From contig NC_011420.2 in the NCBI RefSeq assembly GCF_000016185.1, positions 1,756,501 through 1,820,500 on the forward strand: 64,000 nucleotides of DNA, read 5' to 3'. The notes beneath the pieces were generated by a model. That model was not told the origin of the DNA. It did no database searches and saw nothing but the letters and a program-made list of their open reading frames with translations. Shown here piece by piece: positions 32,197 to 44,501 of the stretch (position 1 is the stretch's first letter; every line of letters starts with the position of its first letter). The translations under genes and the position numbers were made by a program. Origin of the DNA: Rhodospirillum centenum SW. Lineage in GTDB: Bacteria > Pseudomonadota > Alphaproteobacteria > Azospirillales > Azospirillaceae.

Positions 32197-32817
32197 ATGG
32201 GACGTCTTCTCTTCACGATCGACCGGATCAGCACCCTGGTCGGCAAGGCCTTCTCCTGGTGCGTGCTGGGCCTGACGCTGGTCGTCAGCTACGAGGTGCT
32301 GATGCGCTATGTGCTGGGCGCCCCGACAAGCTGGGCCTACGACACCAGCTACATGCTGTACGGCGCCCTGTTCGTGATGTGCGGGGCCTATCTGCTGTCC
32401 CGCAACGGCCATGTGCGGGGGGACTTCCTCTACCGGATGTGGCCGCCGCGGGTGCAGGCGGGCGTCGATCTGGCGCTCTATCTGCTGTTCTTCTTCCCGG
32501 CGGCCGTGACCCTGATCTATTCGGGCTGGAACTTCTTCGAACTGTCCTGGCGGATGAACGAGCACAGCTCCTTCACCCCGGACGGGCCGCCGATCTATCC
32601 CTTCAAGGGGCTGATCCCGGCGGCGGGCGTGCTGCTGCTGCTGCAAGGGCTGGTGGAGGCGGCGCGCTGCATCGTCTGCCTGCGCACGGGCTCCTGGCCG
32701 CCGCGGCTGCACGACGTGGTGGAGCTGGAGGAGGAGATGCTGCGCCGCCACGCCATCGCCGACGACAGCGACCGGCTGGCGCATGAACACACCGAAACCT
32801 CGGGAGGCCTGCGATGA
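32197..32817 (+). CDS. dctQ: TRAP transporter small permease subunit (DctQ family)
   Basis: This 206-residue protein has the four transmembrane helices of DctQ, including the conserved first-span segment FSWCVLGLTLVVSYEVLMRYVLG with its Glu-x-x-x-Arg. The YDTSYMLYGALFVMCGAYLL span and the NGHVRGDFLY loop are also typical. It stops in an ATGA overlap with the large subunit, showing translational coupling. DctQ stabilises the large subunit in the Na+-driven complex. Confidence 0.9.
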   Translation: MGRLLFTIDRISTLVGKAFSWCVLGLTLVVSYEVLMRYVLGAPTSWAYDTSYMLYGALFVMCGAYLLSRNGHVRGDFLYRMWPPRVQAGVDLALYLLFFFPAAVTLIYSGWNFFELSWRMNEHSSFTPDGPPIYPFKGLIPAAGVLLLLQGLVEAARCIVCLRTGSWPPRLHDVVELEEEMLRRHAIADDSDRLAHEHTETSGGLR

Positions 32818-34139
32818 GCGACCCTGCCGTCGGCATCCTGATGCTGGTGGTGTTCATCTTCACCATCCTGCTGGGCTTCCCGATCGCCTTCACCCTGATC
32901 GCGCTCTCGGTGATGTTCGGCTTCTACGCCGTGGGCGACGCCATTTTCCCGCTGCTGGTGCAGCGGGCCTACAACGTGATGGCGAACGACGTGCTGATCT
33001 CCGTGCCCCTGTTCCTGTTCATGGGGTACATGATCGAACGGTCGAACATCCTGGACAGACTGTTCTACTCGATCCAGATCGCGCTCCGCCGCATCCCCGG
33101 CTCGCTGGCCGTGGCGACGCTGGCGACCTGCGCGCTGTTCGCCACGGCGACCGGCATCGTCGGCGCCGTCGTCACCCTGATGGGCGTGCTGGCCCTGCCC
33201 GCGATGCTGAAGGCGGGTTACGAGAAGCGGCTGGCGACGGGCGTGATCGCCGCCGGCGGCTGCCTGGGCATCCTGATCCCGCCGTCGATCATGCTGATCC
33301 TCTACGGCGCCATGGCGGCGGAATCGGTGGTGCGCCTGTACGCGGCGGCGCTGATCCCCGGCCTGATGCTGGCGGGGCTCTACATCGTCTACGTGATCGG
33401 CATGGCGATGCTGAAGCCGGAGCGGGCGCCGCCCCTGCCGCCGGAGGAGGGGCGGCTGCCGGTGGGCCGGGTCGTCTGGATGCTGCTGACCAGCTTCGTG
33501 CCGCTGACGGTGCTGATCCTGGCGGTGCTGGGGGCCATCCTGTTCGGGCTGGCCACCCCGCACGAGGCGGCGGGCATCGGCGCGCTGGGCGCCATCGTGC
33601 TGGCCGTCGCCTACCGCGCCTTCACCTGGACCAAGCTGAAGGAGGCCGTGTTCCTGACCGGCCGGGCGACGGCCATGGTCTGCTGGCTGTTCGTCGGCAG
33701 CTACATCTTCGCCTCGGTCTTCTCGCTCCTGGGCGGGCACCATGTGGTGGAAGGCTGGTTCACGGCGCTGGACCTGGAACCCTGGCAGTTCCTGGTGCTG
33801 ACCCAGCTCCTGATCTTCCTGCTGGGCTGGCCGCTGGAATGGACGGAGATCATCGTGATCTTCGTGCCGATCTTTCTGCCGTTGCTGGACAATTACGGCA
33901 TCGACCCGGTCTTCTTCGGGGTTCTGGTGGCGCTGAACATCCAGACCAGCTTTCTGACCCCGCCGATGGCCATGTCCGCGTTCTACCTGAAGGGGGTCGC
34001 CCCGGCGGGGATCGAGCTGTCGCACATCTTCCGCGGCATGCTGCCCTTCATGACGATCGTGCTGCTGAGCCTGTTCATCCTGTACCAGTTCCCCGCCCTG
34101 GCCCTCTGGCTGCCGGGCGAGTTGTACGGCGTCCGCTGA
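32814..34139 (+). CDS. dctM: TRAP transporter large permease subunit (DctM family)
   Basis: The 441-residue transport subunit, with about twelve transmembrane segments arranged as two inverted repeats. Signatures include LLGFPIAFTLIALSVMFGF near the start, SVPLFLFMGYMIERSNI, the ATGIVGAVVTLMGVLALPAML re-entrant loop, GGCLGILIPPSIMLILYG, and LTPPMAMSAFYLKGVAP near the C-terminus. It couples Na+ entry to uptake of the solute delivered by DctP. Its start overlaps the dctQ stop by four bases. Confidence 0.93.
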   Translation: MSDPAVGILMLVVFIFTILLGFPIAFTLIALSVMFGFYAVGDAIFPLLVQRAYNVMANDVLISVPLFLFMGYMIERSNILDRLFYSIQIALRRIPGSLAVATLATCALFATATGIVGAVVTLMGVLALPAMLKAGYEKRLATGVIAAGGCLGILIPPSIMLILYGAMAAESVVRLYAAALIPGLMLAGLYIVYVIGMAMLKPERAPPLPPEEGRLPVGRVVWMLLTSFVPLTVLILAVLGAILFGLATPHEAAGIGALGAIVLAVAYRAFTWTKLKEAVFLTGRATAMVCWLFVGSYIFASVFSLLGGHHVVEGWFTALDLEPWQFLVLTQLLIFLLGWPLEWTEIIVIFVPIFLPLLDNYGIDPVFFGVLVALNIQTSFLTPPMAMSAFYLKGVAPAGIELSHIFRGMLPFMTIVLLSLFILYQFPALALWLPGELYGVR

Positions 34140-34140
34140 G

Positions 34141-34210
34141 CCGGCTCACGCCGGTTGGTTCAGACCCCCGGCTTACGCCGGTTGGCTCTGACCCCCGGCT
34201 CACGCCGGGC
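34141..34210. repeat. 27-bp tandem repeat, about 2.6 copies, at the dctM/DUF2243 junction
   Basis: Two full units starting CCGGCTCACGCCGGTTGG and CCGGCTTACGCCGGTTGG (34141-34167 and 34168-34194) and a third partial unit at 34195-34210. Each unit contains a CCGGC/GCCGG dyad. The array lies between convergent genes, and the last unit includes the stop codon of the DUF2243 gene (minus strand, 34202-34200). It may work as a bidirectional terminator or simply be a small satellite. Confidence 0.75.
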
Positions 34211-35042
34211 GGGCGAAGCTGAAGCACCCGGCCGGCAGCCCGATCCCGGCGACGATCCAGCCGCCGCGGGCATAGACCCGGTGGACCCGCGACGGGTCGG
34301 GCAGGTCCAGCATCCAGACCTGCCCGTCCGCGCTGCTCCAGACCACCCGCGCATCGAGATCGGCCGCGACCAGGAAACCGTCGCGCGGCGACAGTCCGGA
34401 CGGGAACAGCACCGTGACGAAGCCCGTGCCGTCGTCCGGCGCACGGGCGGCGACGGGACCGCCGACCAGCACCGCTGCCGCCAGCAGCAGCGGGAAGACG
34501 GTGCCGCGGCGCAGGCGGCCGGAACCGGGGCCACTGGAACCGCCGCCCCGTCCCGCCCCACGCCCCAGCAGCAGCCCCAGAACCACGGGGCCGAGGCCGA
34601 AGACGACGAACCAGAGCAGGTCCCAGGCCAGCGGGCTGGCCGTATCCATGCGGATGCGGTGGAAGCCCAGCGTCCAGTGGAACAGCACGGCATCCGTCAG
34701 ATGCCAGACACCGAAGCCGACCAGGGCGGCACCGGCCAGCACCCGGTCGGCACCGGGCCGGGAGAAGCGGGCGCGCTGGCGCCAGAGCAGCCACAGCCCC
34801 ACCCCGGCGATGACGTACATGGCGGCATGGAACAGCCCGTCCGCCAGCACCTGCACGCGCAGATCGGCGAAGGCAGCCCCCTCCAGCGCGCTCAGCAGAT
34901 GGTGCCATTGCAGGATCTGGTGCAGCAGGATGCCGTCGAAGAATCCGCCCAGGGCGAAGCCCAGCAGCCCGCCGGCCCGGATCAGGCCGGGGGAGCCGCG
35001 GCCGAGGGGGTCGGCGACGGCGGCATCGGCGATGGCGGTCAT
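34200..35042 (-). CDS. DUF2243 domain-containing membrane protein
   Basis: A 280-residue protein whose first 160 residues fit DUF2243: the GLLGFALGGFFDGILLHQIL first span with GFFDGI, the QWHH motif, FHAAMYVIAGVGLWLLW, the GFGVWHLTDAVLFHW span and HRIRMD. The remaining 120 residues contain one more hydrophobic segment and then a beta-rich, probably periplasmic domain (FVTVLFPSGLSPRDGFLVAADLD) not usual for the family. Conserved histidines hint at metal or haem binding. Function is unknown. It is convergent with dctM. Confidence 0.8.
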   Translation of the reverse strand: MTAIADAAVADPLGRGSPGLIRAGGLLGFALGGFFDGILLHQILQWHHLLSALEGAAFADLRVQVLADGLFHAAMYVIAGVGLWLLWRQRARFSRPGADRVLAGAALVGFGVWHLTDAVLFHWTLGFHRIRMDTASPLAWDLLWFVVFGLGPVVLGLLLGRGAGRGGGSSGPGSGRLRRGTVFPLLLAAAVLVGGPVAARAPDDGTGFVTVLFPSGLSPRDGFLVAADLDARVVWSSADGQVWMLDLPDPSRVHRVYARGGWIVAGIGLPAGCFSFARPA

Positions 35043-35222
35043 GGGCGTCTCCCTCGGGGATGTCTCCGGTGCGGGGCGTCTCCGTTCCGACAGCCCCCGG
35101 ACGATCCGGCACCGGAACGAACAGGCCCTTCCCGCGGGCGTTCCCCAGGGCGGCGCCCGCCAAAGGAAAAGGGCCGGCCCCGCGGGGGGACCGGCCCTTG
35201 CCCCCTGGACGGTGGCGGCGCC

Positions 35223-37409
35223 CTACTCCGCCGCGACCCGGGCGGCGGACCCGCTGCCGTAGAAGCTGCGGCCTTCGGCGGCCATGTCGCGCAGCAGGGT
35301 CGGCGGGCTGAACCGCTCGCCGTACTTCTGGGCCAGCGCGTCGCACTCGGCCACGAAGCGGGCGACGCCGATCGTGTCGATCATGGAGAGCGGCCCGCCC
35401 GTGTAGGGCGCATAGCCCAGCCCGAGAATGGCACCGACATCGCCGTCCGCCGGGTCGGTCAGCACGCCTTCCTCCAGGCAGCGCACGGCGTCCAGGGCCT
35501 GGGCGTAGAGCAGGCGCTTCCTGACCTCATCCACGTCCGGCTGGTCGGCCTCCGGCCGCTGCGGCCAGACCTCGCCCAGCCCGGCCCAGAGCCGCTTCTT
35601 CCCGCCCTCGGGGTAATCGTAGAAGCCCTTCCGGCCCTTGCGGCCGATGCGGCCCAGCTTCTCGACCATGATGTCGCTGACGCCCTCGCCCGACGCCGGG
35701 CGGTACTGCTCACCCAGATCCTTCTTCCACTGGTTCCGGATCTTCCAGGAGAGATCGAGCGCGACCTCGTCGGCCAGCGCCAGCGGGCCGACCGGCATGC
35801 CGGCCTGCTTGCCGGCATTCTCGATCAGGGCCGGGACGACTCCCTCCTGCAACAGGGTCTGGCCCTCGTTGATGTAGGTGCCGCAGAAGCGCGAGGTGAA
35901 GAAGCCGCGGGCATCGTTGACGACGATCGGGGTCTTGCGGATCGCCTGCACGAAGTCCAGGGCGCGGGCCAGCGTCGCGTCGTCCGTGGCCTTGCCGCGG
36001 ATGATCTCCACCAGCGGCATCCGGTCCACGGGGGAGAAGAAATGGATGCCGATGAACTGCGCCGGGCGGGAGGAGTTCTCCGCCAGCCCGGTGATCGGCA
36101 GGGTGGAGGTGTTGGAGCCGAAGGTGGCCGTGGCCGGCATCACCGCCTCGGCACGTTTCGTCACGTCGGCCTTGATGGCGCGGTCCTCGAACACCGCCTC
36201 GATGACGATGTCCACGTCGGCAAGACCGTCATAGGAGGTGGTGGGCCGGATGCGCGCCAGGATGGCGTCCGCGGCCTCCTGCGTGAGCCGGCCCTTGGCG
36301 ACCTGATCCGCCAGCAGCTTGGCAGAATAGCCCTTACCCTTCTCCGCCGCCTCCTGGCTCTGGTCGATCAGTTCCACCTCGATCCCGGCCATGGCCGCGA
36401 CATGGGCGATGCCCGCCCCCATCATGCCGGCGCCGAGCATGCCCATCCGGCGGAACGTCGTCCGCGGCACGCCGGCCGGGCGCCGGTCCAGCTTGTCCGC
36501 CTTGCCCTTGTTGATGAACAGGGTGCGGATCATGTTGCGCGCGACCGGGTTGCGGAACAGCGTGGCGAAGTACTTCACCTCAACCCGCAGCGCCGTGTCG
36601 ATCGGAAGCTGGGTGCCCTCGTAGACGCAGGACATGATGGCGGCCGGGGCCGGGTAGTTGCCCTGGGTCTTCTCCCGCAGCATGGAATTGCCGGCCATGA
36701 AGACCGGAATCACCTTCGGGTCCATGCCGCCGGCGCCGCCCGGCACCCGGTAGCCCTTGGCGTCCCAGGGCTGAACGGCGTTCGGGCTCTTCGTCAGCCA
36801 TTCCTTCGCCGCGGTCAGGAGCTGGTCGGCCGGCACGACGGCATGGATCAGGCCCGTGGACAGCGCCTTCTTCGGCGCGAGCTGGCGCCCCTCCAGCAGC
36901 AGCGGCAGCGCCGCCGCGATGCCGATCAGGCGCGGCACGCGCTGGGTGCCGCCCGCCCCCGGCAGCAGGCCGACCTGCACCTCCGGCAGGCCGAGCTTGG
37001 CCGAGGGATCGTCCGCCGCGACGCGGTAGTGGCAGGCCAGCGCGATCTCGAACCCGCCGCCCAGGGCGGTGCCGTTGAGGGCGCAGGCGAAGGGCTTGCC
37101 GCTCGTCTCCATCCGCCGCAGGGCGGCGGAGAAGCTGAAGAACTGCCGGAAGAGCTGGTCCACCGGCAGGCTCGCCGCCTGCTCGAAGCGGGCTTCGAGC
37201 TGCATCAGGTCGGCCCCGGCCAGGAAGGCCTTCTTGCCGGACGTGACGATGACCCCCTTCACCGCGGCATCGGCCACGGCGCGGTCCACGGCAGCGGCGA
37301 ATTCGTCCGCGAAGGAGGCGTCGATCACGTTCATCGACCGGCCGGGCTGGTCGATGGTCAGGGTGCAGATGCCGTCGGCATCGACGGCGTAGGCGATGGC
37401 GTTCGTCAT
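35223..37409 (-). CDS. fadJ: Fatty acid oxidation multifunctional protein (enoyl-CoA hydratase / 3-hydroxyacyl-CoA dehydrogenase)
   Basis: This 728-residue alpha subunit of the beta-oxidation complex has an N-terminal crotonase domain (residues about 1-190) with the oxyanion segments KAFLAGADLMQLE and NGTALGGGFEIALACHYR. The NAD-binding domain starts near residue 315 (MGMLGAGMMGAGIAHVAAMAG), and the dehydrogenase C-terminal domains include FIGIHFFSPVDRMPLVEI and DARGFFTSRFCGTYINEG. It hydrates enoyl-CoA and oxidises the 3-hydroxyacyl-CoA. The thiolase lies 21 bp upstream on the same strand, so the two form an operon. FadB and FadJ are not separable with certainty; the symbol is by type. Confidence 0.92.
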   Translation of the reverse strand: MTNAIAYAVDADGICTLTIDQPGRSMNVIDASFADEFAAAVDRAVADAAVKGVIVTSGKKAFLAGADLMQLEARFEQAASLPVDQLFRQFFSFSAALRRMETSGKPFACALNGTALGGGFEIALACHYRVAADDPSAKLGLPEVQVGLLPGAGGTQRVPRLIGIAAALPLLLEGRQLAPKKALSTGLIHAVVPADQLLTAAKEWLTKSPNAVQPWDAKGYRVPGGAGGMDPKVIPVFMAGNSMLREKTQGNYPAPAAIMSCVYEGTQLPIDTALRVEVKYFATLFRNPVARNMIRTLFINKGKADKLDRRPAGVPRTTFRRMGMLGAGMMGAGIAHVAAMAGIEVELIDQSQEAAEKGKGYSAKLLADQVAKGRLTQEAADAILARIRPTTSYDGLADVDIVIEAVFEDRAIKADVTKRAEAVMPATATFGSNTSTLPITGLAENSSRPAQFIGIHFFSPVDRMPLVEIIRGKATDDATLARALDFVQAIRKTPIVVNDARGFFTSRFCGTYINEGQTLLQEGVVPALIENAGKQAGMPVGPLALADEVALDLSWKIRNQWKKDLGEQYRPASGEGVSDIMVEKLGRIGRKGRKGFYDYPEGGKKRLWAGLGEVWPQRPEADQPDVDEVRKRLLYAQALDAVRCLEEGVLTDPADGDVGAILGLGYAPYTGGPLSMIDTIGVARFVAECDALAQKYGERFSPPTLLRDMAAEGRSFYGSGSAARVAAE

Positions 37410-37430
37410 TGTTGCTTCCTCCCCGGACCG

Positions 37431-38639
<1,209 letters not shown>

Positions 38640-38916
38640 GGCCGTTCCTTCCCTGGATGCTGCAGTGAGCGTTCGTTCTTGGCCGCGCAGACGCTGCGGC
38701 GGTTCGGCGCGGAATTGTGAACGGTCGTGCGGGAACTGCAAGCGCCAGGGCGGCGACGTCCGGGCTGTGGGCGGGCGCAGCGCGCCCCCGTCCGCACAGT
38801 GGTCGGGCATGCCCGCGGTCGCGGCGGCAACCCGTGGCGCGGCGCGGGCAAAGGCCGTCACCGCCGCGGGGCTGGCGCAGCCCGGCGGTCGCCGCCGCCC
38901 TTCAGGGGGCGCGGGG

Positions 38917-39360
38917 TCAGGGAAGCGCCGGCTTCTTCTTCGGCGCCGGGCGGGTCAGGATGTAGGTGCCGGTGCCGACCAGGATGGTGCCGACGATGGC
39001 GGGTAGCAGCATTCCGTTCGAGCGCCAGAGCACGATCAGCCACGCCCCGAACATCAGGGTGATGGACATGATCTTGGCCCGGGTGGGGATCGCCCCCTCC
39101 TCATGCCAGGCCCGCAGCAGCGGCCCGAACCGGCTGTGGTTCAGCAGCTTGGCGGCGGCTTCCGGGTTGGAGCGCATGAAGGCCCAGACCGCGAGCAGCA
39201 GGAACGGCGTCGTCGGCAGCACCGGCAGCACCACGCCCACCGCCCCGATGGCGACGAAGGTATAGCCGAGCCCGACATAGACCAGATGCCAGCGACGCCT
39301 GATCCGGCGGGTTTCGGCATCCGGCCGGCTGTTCTCCGCTTCCATTCGCACTCGATCCAT
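38917..39360 (-). CDS. DUF454 (YbaN) family inner-membrane protein
   Basis: This 147-residue protein matches DUF454: a basic N-terminus, then [27 protein letters not shown] with the conserved G[15 protein letters not shown] block, [27 protein letters not shown], and two C-terminal spans. Three to four membrane helices are expected. The start is uncertain: ATG at 39360 or five codons later at 39345, neither with a strong ribosome-binding site. Function is unknown. About 280 bp without a recognised gene separates it from the thiolase gene. Confidence 0.83.
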   Translation of the reverse strand: MDRVRMEAENSRPDAETRRIRRRWHLVYVGLGYTFVAIGAVGVVLPVLPTTPFLLLAVWAFMRSNPEAAAKLLNHSRFGPLLRAWHEEGAIPTRAKIMSITLMFGAWLIVLWRSNGMLLPAIVGTILVGTGTYILTRPAPKKKPALP

Positions 39361-39610
39361 GCCGCTGGAGGCCCTGTCCGCAGGCCTCCCCGTGCGGTGA
39401 AGCCTGACGGGTTTGCGACCGGATCGCAAGAGGGGTCTTTGCGGCGCAGCATCGGAGGGGACGCTCCGCCAGCGGCGCCCCCGCAGCGTCGGTAGCGGTA
39501 TTACCGGCGCCGTCAGTCCCGGGCCGACGCTTGCGACCTTTTGCCGGTCAGCGTGACCAAGGCGGCCGGTCAATATCGGAAAGAGACCAGGGCGTCCCGG
39601 CGCCCGCGCC

Positions 39611-39625
39611 TGTAGTTTTCCTACA
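39611..39625. promoter_or_regulatory. HexR-type operator
   Basis: TGTAGTTTTCCTACA is a near-perfect match to the HexR binding consensus as I recall it (TGTA-R-T-W3-A-Y-TACA), with TGTAG and CTACA as inverted arms. It lies 70 bp upstream of the RpiR/HexR-type gene, so autoregulation is likely. The rest of the 335-bp gap (39361-39695) holds nothing else I can support. Confidence 0.7.
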
Positions 39626-39695
39626 CGCCCCGTCCGCCATGGCGGACGCCCCTGGACACGACCGCCCCGGCAGGGGCCGACAGGGGACTGGAACC

Positions 39696-40538
39696 ATGCT
39701 TGACCGGATCCGCAGCATGCGGCCGGGGCTGCGACGCTCCGAACAGAAGATCGCCGACATCGTTCTGCGCCAGCCGCATGCGGTGGTGAACGCCTCGGTG
39801 GCGGAGCTGGCGCACGATGCCGATGTCAGCCAGCCCACGGTCGTCCGCTTCTGCCGCTCCATCGGCTGTTCGGGCTATCAGGACTTCAAGCTGCGGCTGG
39901 CGCAGGACCTCGCGGCCGGCCCCGCCCGGCCGGAGGACGCGGTGCGGCCCGACGACCCGGTGGCGGAGATCGCGGCCAAGCTGCTGAACCGCTCCATCGG
40001 TGCGCTGACACGGCTGCGCAACCAGCTCAATCCCGACGCGCTGGAGGCGGCGGTACAGGTGCTGACGGAGACCCGGCGGCTGGACTGCTACGGTTTCGGC
40101 GCCTCGGGCGTCGTCGCGCTGGATGCGCAGAACAAGTTCTTCCGCCTGGGCCTGCCGGTCGTCGCCCACACCGACTCCCATGTCCAGGCGATGGCGGCGG
40201 CGCTGCTGGGACCGCAGGGGGTGGCACTGGCGGTCTCCCGTTCCGGGCGGACGCGCGAGCTGCTGCGCAGCGTCGATCTGGCGCTGGCGGGGGGCGCCCG
40301 GGTCATCGCCATCACCGCCGGCGGCTCCCCGCTGGCCGGACGGGCGACGGTGCCGCTGCTGGTCGATGCGCCGGAAGACAGCAGCCCCTATACCCCGATG
40401 ACCTCGCGCATCGCCCACCTCGCCGTCGTCGATATCCTTCAGGTAGCGACAGCCCTTCGGCGCGGTGTACATACGGGCGATCCCCTGCGGCGCCCCGCCG
40501 CCGCCCTCCGCGACGATCGCCAGCTTGTCAGCGCTTGA
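39696..40538 (+). CDS. hexR: MurR/RpiR family transcriptional regulator, HexR-like
   Basis: A 280-residue regulator with an N-terminal RpiR helix-turn-helix (residues about 1-75, with [20 protein letters not shown] and the [16 protein letters not shown] signature) and a C-terminal SIS sugar-phosphate isomerase-like sensor domain ([20 protein letters not shown] and [15 protein letters not shown]). HexR senses 2-keto-3-deoxy-6-phosphogluconate and controls central sugar metabolism in proteobacteria. A matching operator lies upstream and glgB follows 16 bp downstream, so sugar flux probably controls glycogen genes here. The ATG at 39696 is chosen for the family N-terminus MLDRIRSM. Confidence 0.85.
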   Translation: MLDRIRSMRPGLRRSEQKIADIVLRQPHAVVNASVAELAHDADVSQPTVVRFCRSIGCSGYQDFKLRLAQDLAAGPARPEDAVRPDDPVAEIAAKLLNRSIGALTRLRNQLNPDALEAAVQVLTETRRLDCYGFGASGVVALDAQNKFFRLGLPVVAHTDSHVQAMAAALLGPQGVALAVSRSGRTRELLRSVDLALAGGARVIAITAGGSPLAGRATVPLLVDAPEDSSPYTPMTSRIAHLAVVDILQVATALRRGVHTGDPLRRPAAALRDDRQLVSA

Positions 40539-40554
40539 GCCCCAGGACGGACCC

Positions 40555-42774
<2,220 letters not shown>

Positions 42775-42940
42775 CGGCCAGGGGGGCGGCCGGTGCAACA
42801 GGGGCGACGCGACACGGCGGGCGTAACAAGGCGGGCGTAACAAAGGGGTTTGACCGGGAATCCCCGGCCCCTACTATCAGGGATCGGCCCGCCGCCGCCG
42901 GCGGCTTCCCCTCCCCTGCCAGAGACAGCCAGCCTTGACG

Positions 42941-44479
42941 ATGACCGACGCGCGCGCCAGCGGCCTGCTGCTGCATCCCACCTCGCTTCCCGGCGGACAC
43001 GGCATCGGCGATCTGGGGCCGGAGGCGCGGCGCTTCGTGGACTGGCTGGCGGCCGCCGGCCAGACCTTCTGGCAGATCCTCCCGCTGGCCCCGACCAGCG
43101 CCGGCAACTCCCCCTATTCCGCCCTCTCCACCTTCGCCGGCAATCCGCTGCTCGTCAGCCTGGAGGATCTGGTCGAGGAGGGGCTGGCCCCGCCGTCCGT
43201 GCTGGAAGACCTGCCCGGCAATGGCGAGCATGTCGATTACGGCGCCGTGATCGAGCGCAAGCTGGCCGCCCTGGATACGGTCTGCGCCGCCTTTCTGAAG
43301 CGGCCGTCGGACGACGAGCTGTGGGTTGACTACGACCTGTTCCGCGCCCGGCACGAGGCCGACTGGCTGGACGAGTACGCGCTCTACACGGCGCTGAAGG
43401 CCCGCCACAAGGGCCGGGCCTGGACCGAGTGGAACGCGCTCTATGTCACCCGCAACCCGATCGGGCTGGGCGAGGCGCGGCACACGCTCGGGTTCGAGGT
43501 GCGCAAGGTCAAGGTCCAGCAGTTCCTGTTCTTCCGCCAGTGGCAGCGGCTGCACGACCATGCCCGCGCCCGCGGCATCCGCATCATCGGCGACATGCCG
43601 ATCTTCGTCGCCGCCGACAGTGCGGACGTCTGGAGCCGGCCGGAACTGTTCGAACTGGACACGGCGGGCTGCCCGACCGTGGTGGCCGGGGTGCCGCCGG
43701 ACTATTTCAGCGCCACCGGACAGCTCTGGGGCAATCCGCTGTACCGCTGGGACGCCCACCGGGCCGAGAATTTCGGCTGGTGGCAGAAGCGGCTGGCGAA
43801 GACCATGGAGCAGGTGGACCTGATCCGCATCGACCATTTCCGCGGCTTCGACGCCTGCTGGCAGGTGAAGGCCGGGGAGGAGACGGCGATCCATGGACAA
43901 TGGGTGCCCGTTCCCGGCTACGAACTGTTCCAGTCCCTGACGGAGCGGTTCGGAGACATGCCGGTGATCGCGGAGGATCTGGGCATCATCACGCCGGAGG
44001 TGGAGCGGCTGCGGGACCATTTCGGCTTCCCCGGCATGCGCGTGCTGCCCTTCGAGTGGGGTGAGGACTTCCATCCCGAAGCCTACGATCCCGACCGCTT
44101 CCCCCGGAACCGGGTGTTCTATACGGGGACGCACGACAACGACACGATTCTGGGCTGGTTCCGCTCCATCGGCGGGGAGCATTCCCGCCCCGGCCGTGCC
44201 ATGCTGGACTACATGGGCAGCGACGGGCGCGAACCGCACTGGGACTTCCTGCGTTTCGCCCTCGGGACGAACGCCCGCATCGCCATGGCCCCCGTGCAGG
44301 ACGTGCTGGGGCTGGGAACGGAGGCGCGGATGAACCTTCCCGGACAGGCGGACGGCAACTGGACCTGGCGCCTGCGCCCCGGACAGTTGACGGACGGGCT
44401 CGCCGAACGCCTGCGCGGGCTGACCGAGGCGAGCGGGCGGCTCGCCGACCCCGAGGCTGCGGGGGTCATGCCGGCCTGA
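42941..44479 (+). CDS. malQ: 4-alpha-glucanotransferase (amylomaltase)
   Basis: MalQ transfers alpha-1,4-glucan segments between maltodextrins (GH77), here probably recycling chains from glycogen. The 512-residue protein begins SGLLLHPTSLPGGHGIGDLG and contains FWQILPLAPTSAGNSPYSALSTFAGNPLL (the 250s-loop region comes later). Its catalytic residues are Asp in LIRIDHFRGFDACW near 297, Glu in PVIAEDLGIITPEVE near 344 and Asp in YTGTHDNDTILGWF near 397. Length is typical of the short bacterial type. It follows glgB in the same direction. Confidence 0.95.
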   Translation: MTDARASGLLLHPTSLPGGHGIGDLGPEARRFVDWLAAAGQTFWQILPLAPTSAGNSPYSALSTFAGNPLLVSLEDLVEEGLAPPSVLEDLPGNGEHVDYGAVIERKLAALDTVCAAFLKRPSDDELWVDYDLFRARHEADWLDEYALYTALKARHKGRAWTEWNALYVTRNPIGLGEARHTLGFEVRKVKVQQFLFFRQWQRLHDHARARGIRIIGDMPIFVAADSADVWSRPELFELDTAGCPTVVAGVPPDYFSATGQLWGNPLYRWDAHRAENFGWWQKRLAKTMEQVDLIRIDHFRGFDACWQVKAGEETAIHGQWVPVPGYELFQSLTERFGDMPVIAEDLGIITPEVERLRDHFGFPGMRVLPFEWGEDFHPEAYDPDRFPRNRVFYTGTHDNDTILGWFRSIGGEHSRPGRAMLDYMGSDGREPHWDFLRFALGTNARIAMAPVQDVLGLGTEARMNLPGQADGNWTWRLRPGQLTDGLAERLRGLTEASGRLADPEAAGVMPA

Positions 44480-44501
44480 ACGGCCGGGGCGGAGGCGGAC
44501 C

